From Verrucomicrobiota bacterium (GTDB lineage Bacteria > Verrucomicrobiota > Verrucomicrobiia > Opitutales > Opitutaceae), in assembly GCA_023443455.1 (NCBI GenBank), contig JAEZUE010000085.1, positions 1 through 14,735 of the forward strand: DNA of 14,735 bases, given 5' to 3'. A program made the position numbers and the translations under genes. The notes below the pieces were generated by a model that did not search any database, was not told the origin of the DNA, and worked only from the letters and a program-made list of their open reading frames with translations. Of the stretch, positions 14,117 through 14,735 are shown piece by piece (within the stretch, counting starts at the first letter, position 1; the number at the start of each line of letters is the position of its first letter).

Positions 14117-14155
14117 TTCGAAGTTCGGTGTTCCCTGTTGAACGTTCGAAGTTCG
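14117..14155 (+). repeat. Short direct repeat before the rhodanese gene
   Basis: TTCGAAGTTCG occurs at 14117-14127 and again at 14145-14155, 28 bp apart, 17 bp upstream of the rhodanese ATG. It may be a dispersed repeat or a regulator site; nothing decides between them. Confidence 0.4.
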
Positions 14156-14171
14156 CCATCGCTCATCTCCC

Positions 14172-14588
14172 ATGCCTCCGCCCTCGATCAACTTCGTGCA
14201 ACTCATCCTCATCGTGCTCGCCTTCATCATGGCATTCACGGTGTTGCGCCCGCTGCTGTTCGGCGGCCGGCGTATTTCCGCCCAGGATGCGTACCTCAAG
14301 CTCAAGGAGGGCAACGCCGTCCTCATCGACGTGCGCGAGCCCGGCGAATGGCGCAGCGGCGTGGCCCAGCCCGCCAAGCTTCTCCCCCTCAGCGACCTGC
14401 GCGGCGAGCGCCGCCAATGGGGCCAGTTCCTCGCCGCCAACAAGGACAAGGAGCTGATCCTCTACTGCGCCTCCGGCCTGCGCTCCGGCACCGCCGCGAT
14501 CCGCCTCAAGAAAGAGGGTTTCAACGCCGTGAACCTCGGCGGCCTGCGCCGCTGGACCAGCATCAATCTGCCCACCCGCAAACCGTAG
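14172..14588 (+). CDS. Membrane-anchored rhodanese (sulfurtransferase)
   Basis: A 138-aa protein from the ATG at 14172. Residues 8-30 (FVQLILIVLAFIMAFTVLRPLLF) form one N-terminal membrane helix. The single rhodanese domain runs from ISAQDAYLKLKEGNAVLIDV to the end. It has the typical DVREPGEW motif and the active-site loop YCASGLRSG with Cys99, which would carry the persulfide. The six-residue loop fits sulfur-handling rhodaneses rather than Cdc25-like phosphatases. The closing GLRRWT resembles the usual GGxxxW end. It completes the set DUF2892, DUF6132-like, RND pump and rhodanese, separated from the permease by 203 bp of REP repeats, so it may be co-transcribed or have its own promoter. 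Confidence 0.88.
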   Translation: MPPPSINFVQLILIVLAFIMAFTVLRPLLFGGRRISAQDAYLKLKEGNAVLIDVREPGEWRSGVAQPAKLLPLSDLRGERRQWGQFLAANKDKELILYCASGLRSGTAAIRLKKEGFNAVNLGGLRRWTSINLPTRKP

Positions 14589-14593
14589 GAAAG

Positions 14594-14617
14594 GTAGGAC
14601 CGGTCTCTGACCGGTCC
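14594..14617 (+). repeat. REP hairpin, GTAG head, CCGGTC family
   Basis: GTAG at 14594-14597 and nine perfect pairs (14597-14605 with 14609-14617, loop TCT). It starts 6 bp after the rhodanese stop and may serve as its transcription end. Confidence 0.65.
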
Positions 14618-14643
14618 CTGGAGTTTGGCCAATTTCAGAATCG

Positions 14644-14680
14644 AGGTCGGTCTTAAATTTAGAGTGACAGACCTTAGTAT
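14644..14680 (+). promoter_or_regulatory. Possible operator/promoter of the right-edge gene
   Basis: AGGTCGGTC (14644-14652) and GACAGACCT (14666-14674) are inverted with one mismatch around an AT-rich centre. TAGTAT (14675-14680) follows as a possible -10 box, 18 bp before the ATG at 14699. Weak evidence from a short stretch. Confidence 0.3.
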
Positions 14681-14698
14681 AGGCGCCAGCCTGCAGTC

Positions 14699-14735
14699 AT
14701 GTCCGATCCTGCGACACGAGACGAGATCCTCGCCG
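14699..14735 (+). CDS. Start of a gene cut by the right edge
   Basis: An open frame from the ATG at 14699 reads MSDPATRDEILA and leaves the window. The ATRDEIL pattern resembles the first helix of TetR-type regulators, but twelve residues are not enough to name a family. Confidence 0.3.
   Translation, partial: MSDPATRDEILA

Overview
The window is a GC-rich bacterial chromosome segment with short genes, long repeat-filled gaps and almost no Shine-Dalgarno sequences. The style of the intergenic repeats, the pyrimidine-rich leaders and the protein families suggest a member of the Opitutaceae (Verrucomicrobiota). This is inference: no rRNA or other phylogenetic marker is present.

Left part (1-4499). 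The 3' part of a glycoside-hydrolase-like TIM-barrel gene enters from the left edge. It is followed by an accessory zone of small elements: a 268-bp non-coding element with inverted ends and TA at both borders, a HicB/HicA toxin-antitoxin pair on the minus strand, a fragment of about 110 bp of a second copy of the glycoside-hydrolase gene, a 171-bp element with 21-bp inverted ends, and a two-gene winged-helix regulator plus AbiEii-like nucleotidyltransferase pair. A 630-bp gene-free stretch of degenerate repeats follows.

Middle part (4500-8321). Two minus-strand cell-envelope genes lie here: a GT4 glycosyltransferase, and a secreted protein with a His/Arg-rich segment, a glycine zipper and a coiled coil, which ends in a clear intrinsic terminator. 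Divergent from them is an alpha/beta-hydrolase (lipase-like) of 466 aa with an unassigned C-terminal domain.

Right part (8613-14588). This reads as one functional module. An ArsR-type repressor is divergent from a series of plus-strand genes: a YgaP-like DUF2892 membrane protein, a 55-aa DUF6132-like Cys-containing membrane protein, an RND periplasmic adaptor lipoprotein, an RND permease and a membrane-anchored rhodanese. The make-up points to sensing, persulfide transfer and export of a sulfur or thiol species, or a thiol-reactive toxicant. The last bases hold the start of another gene.

Twelve hairpins with a GTAG head (REP-type) are scattered through the gaps, two of them directly supplying the TAG stop codon of a neighbouring gene. 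A 16-bp tandem array sits in the leader of the 55-aa gene. Lead genes have pyrimidine-rich leaders without Shine-Dalgarno sequences, whereas translationally coupled downstream genes have good ones.
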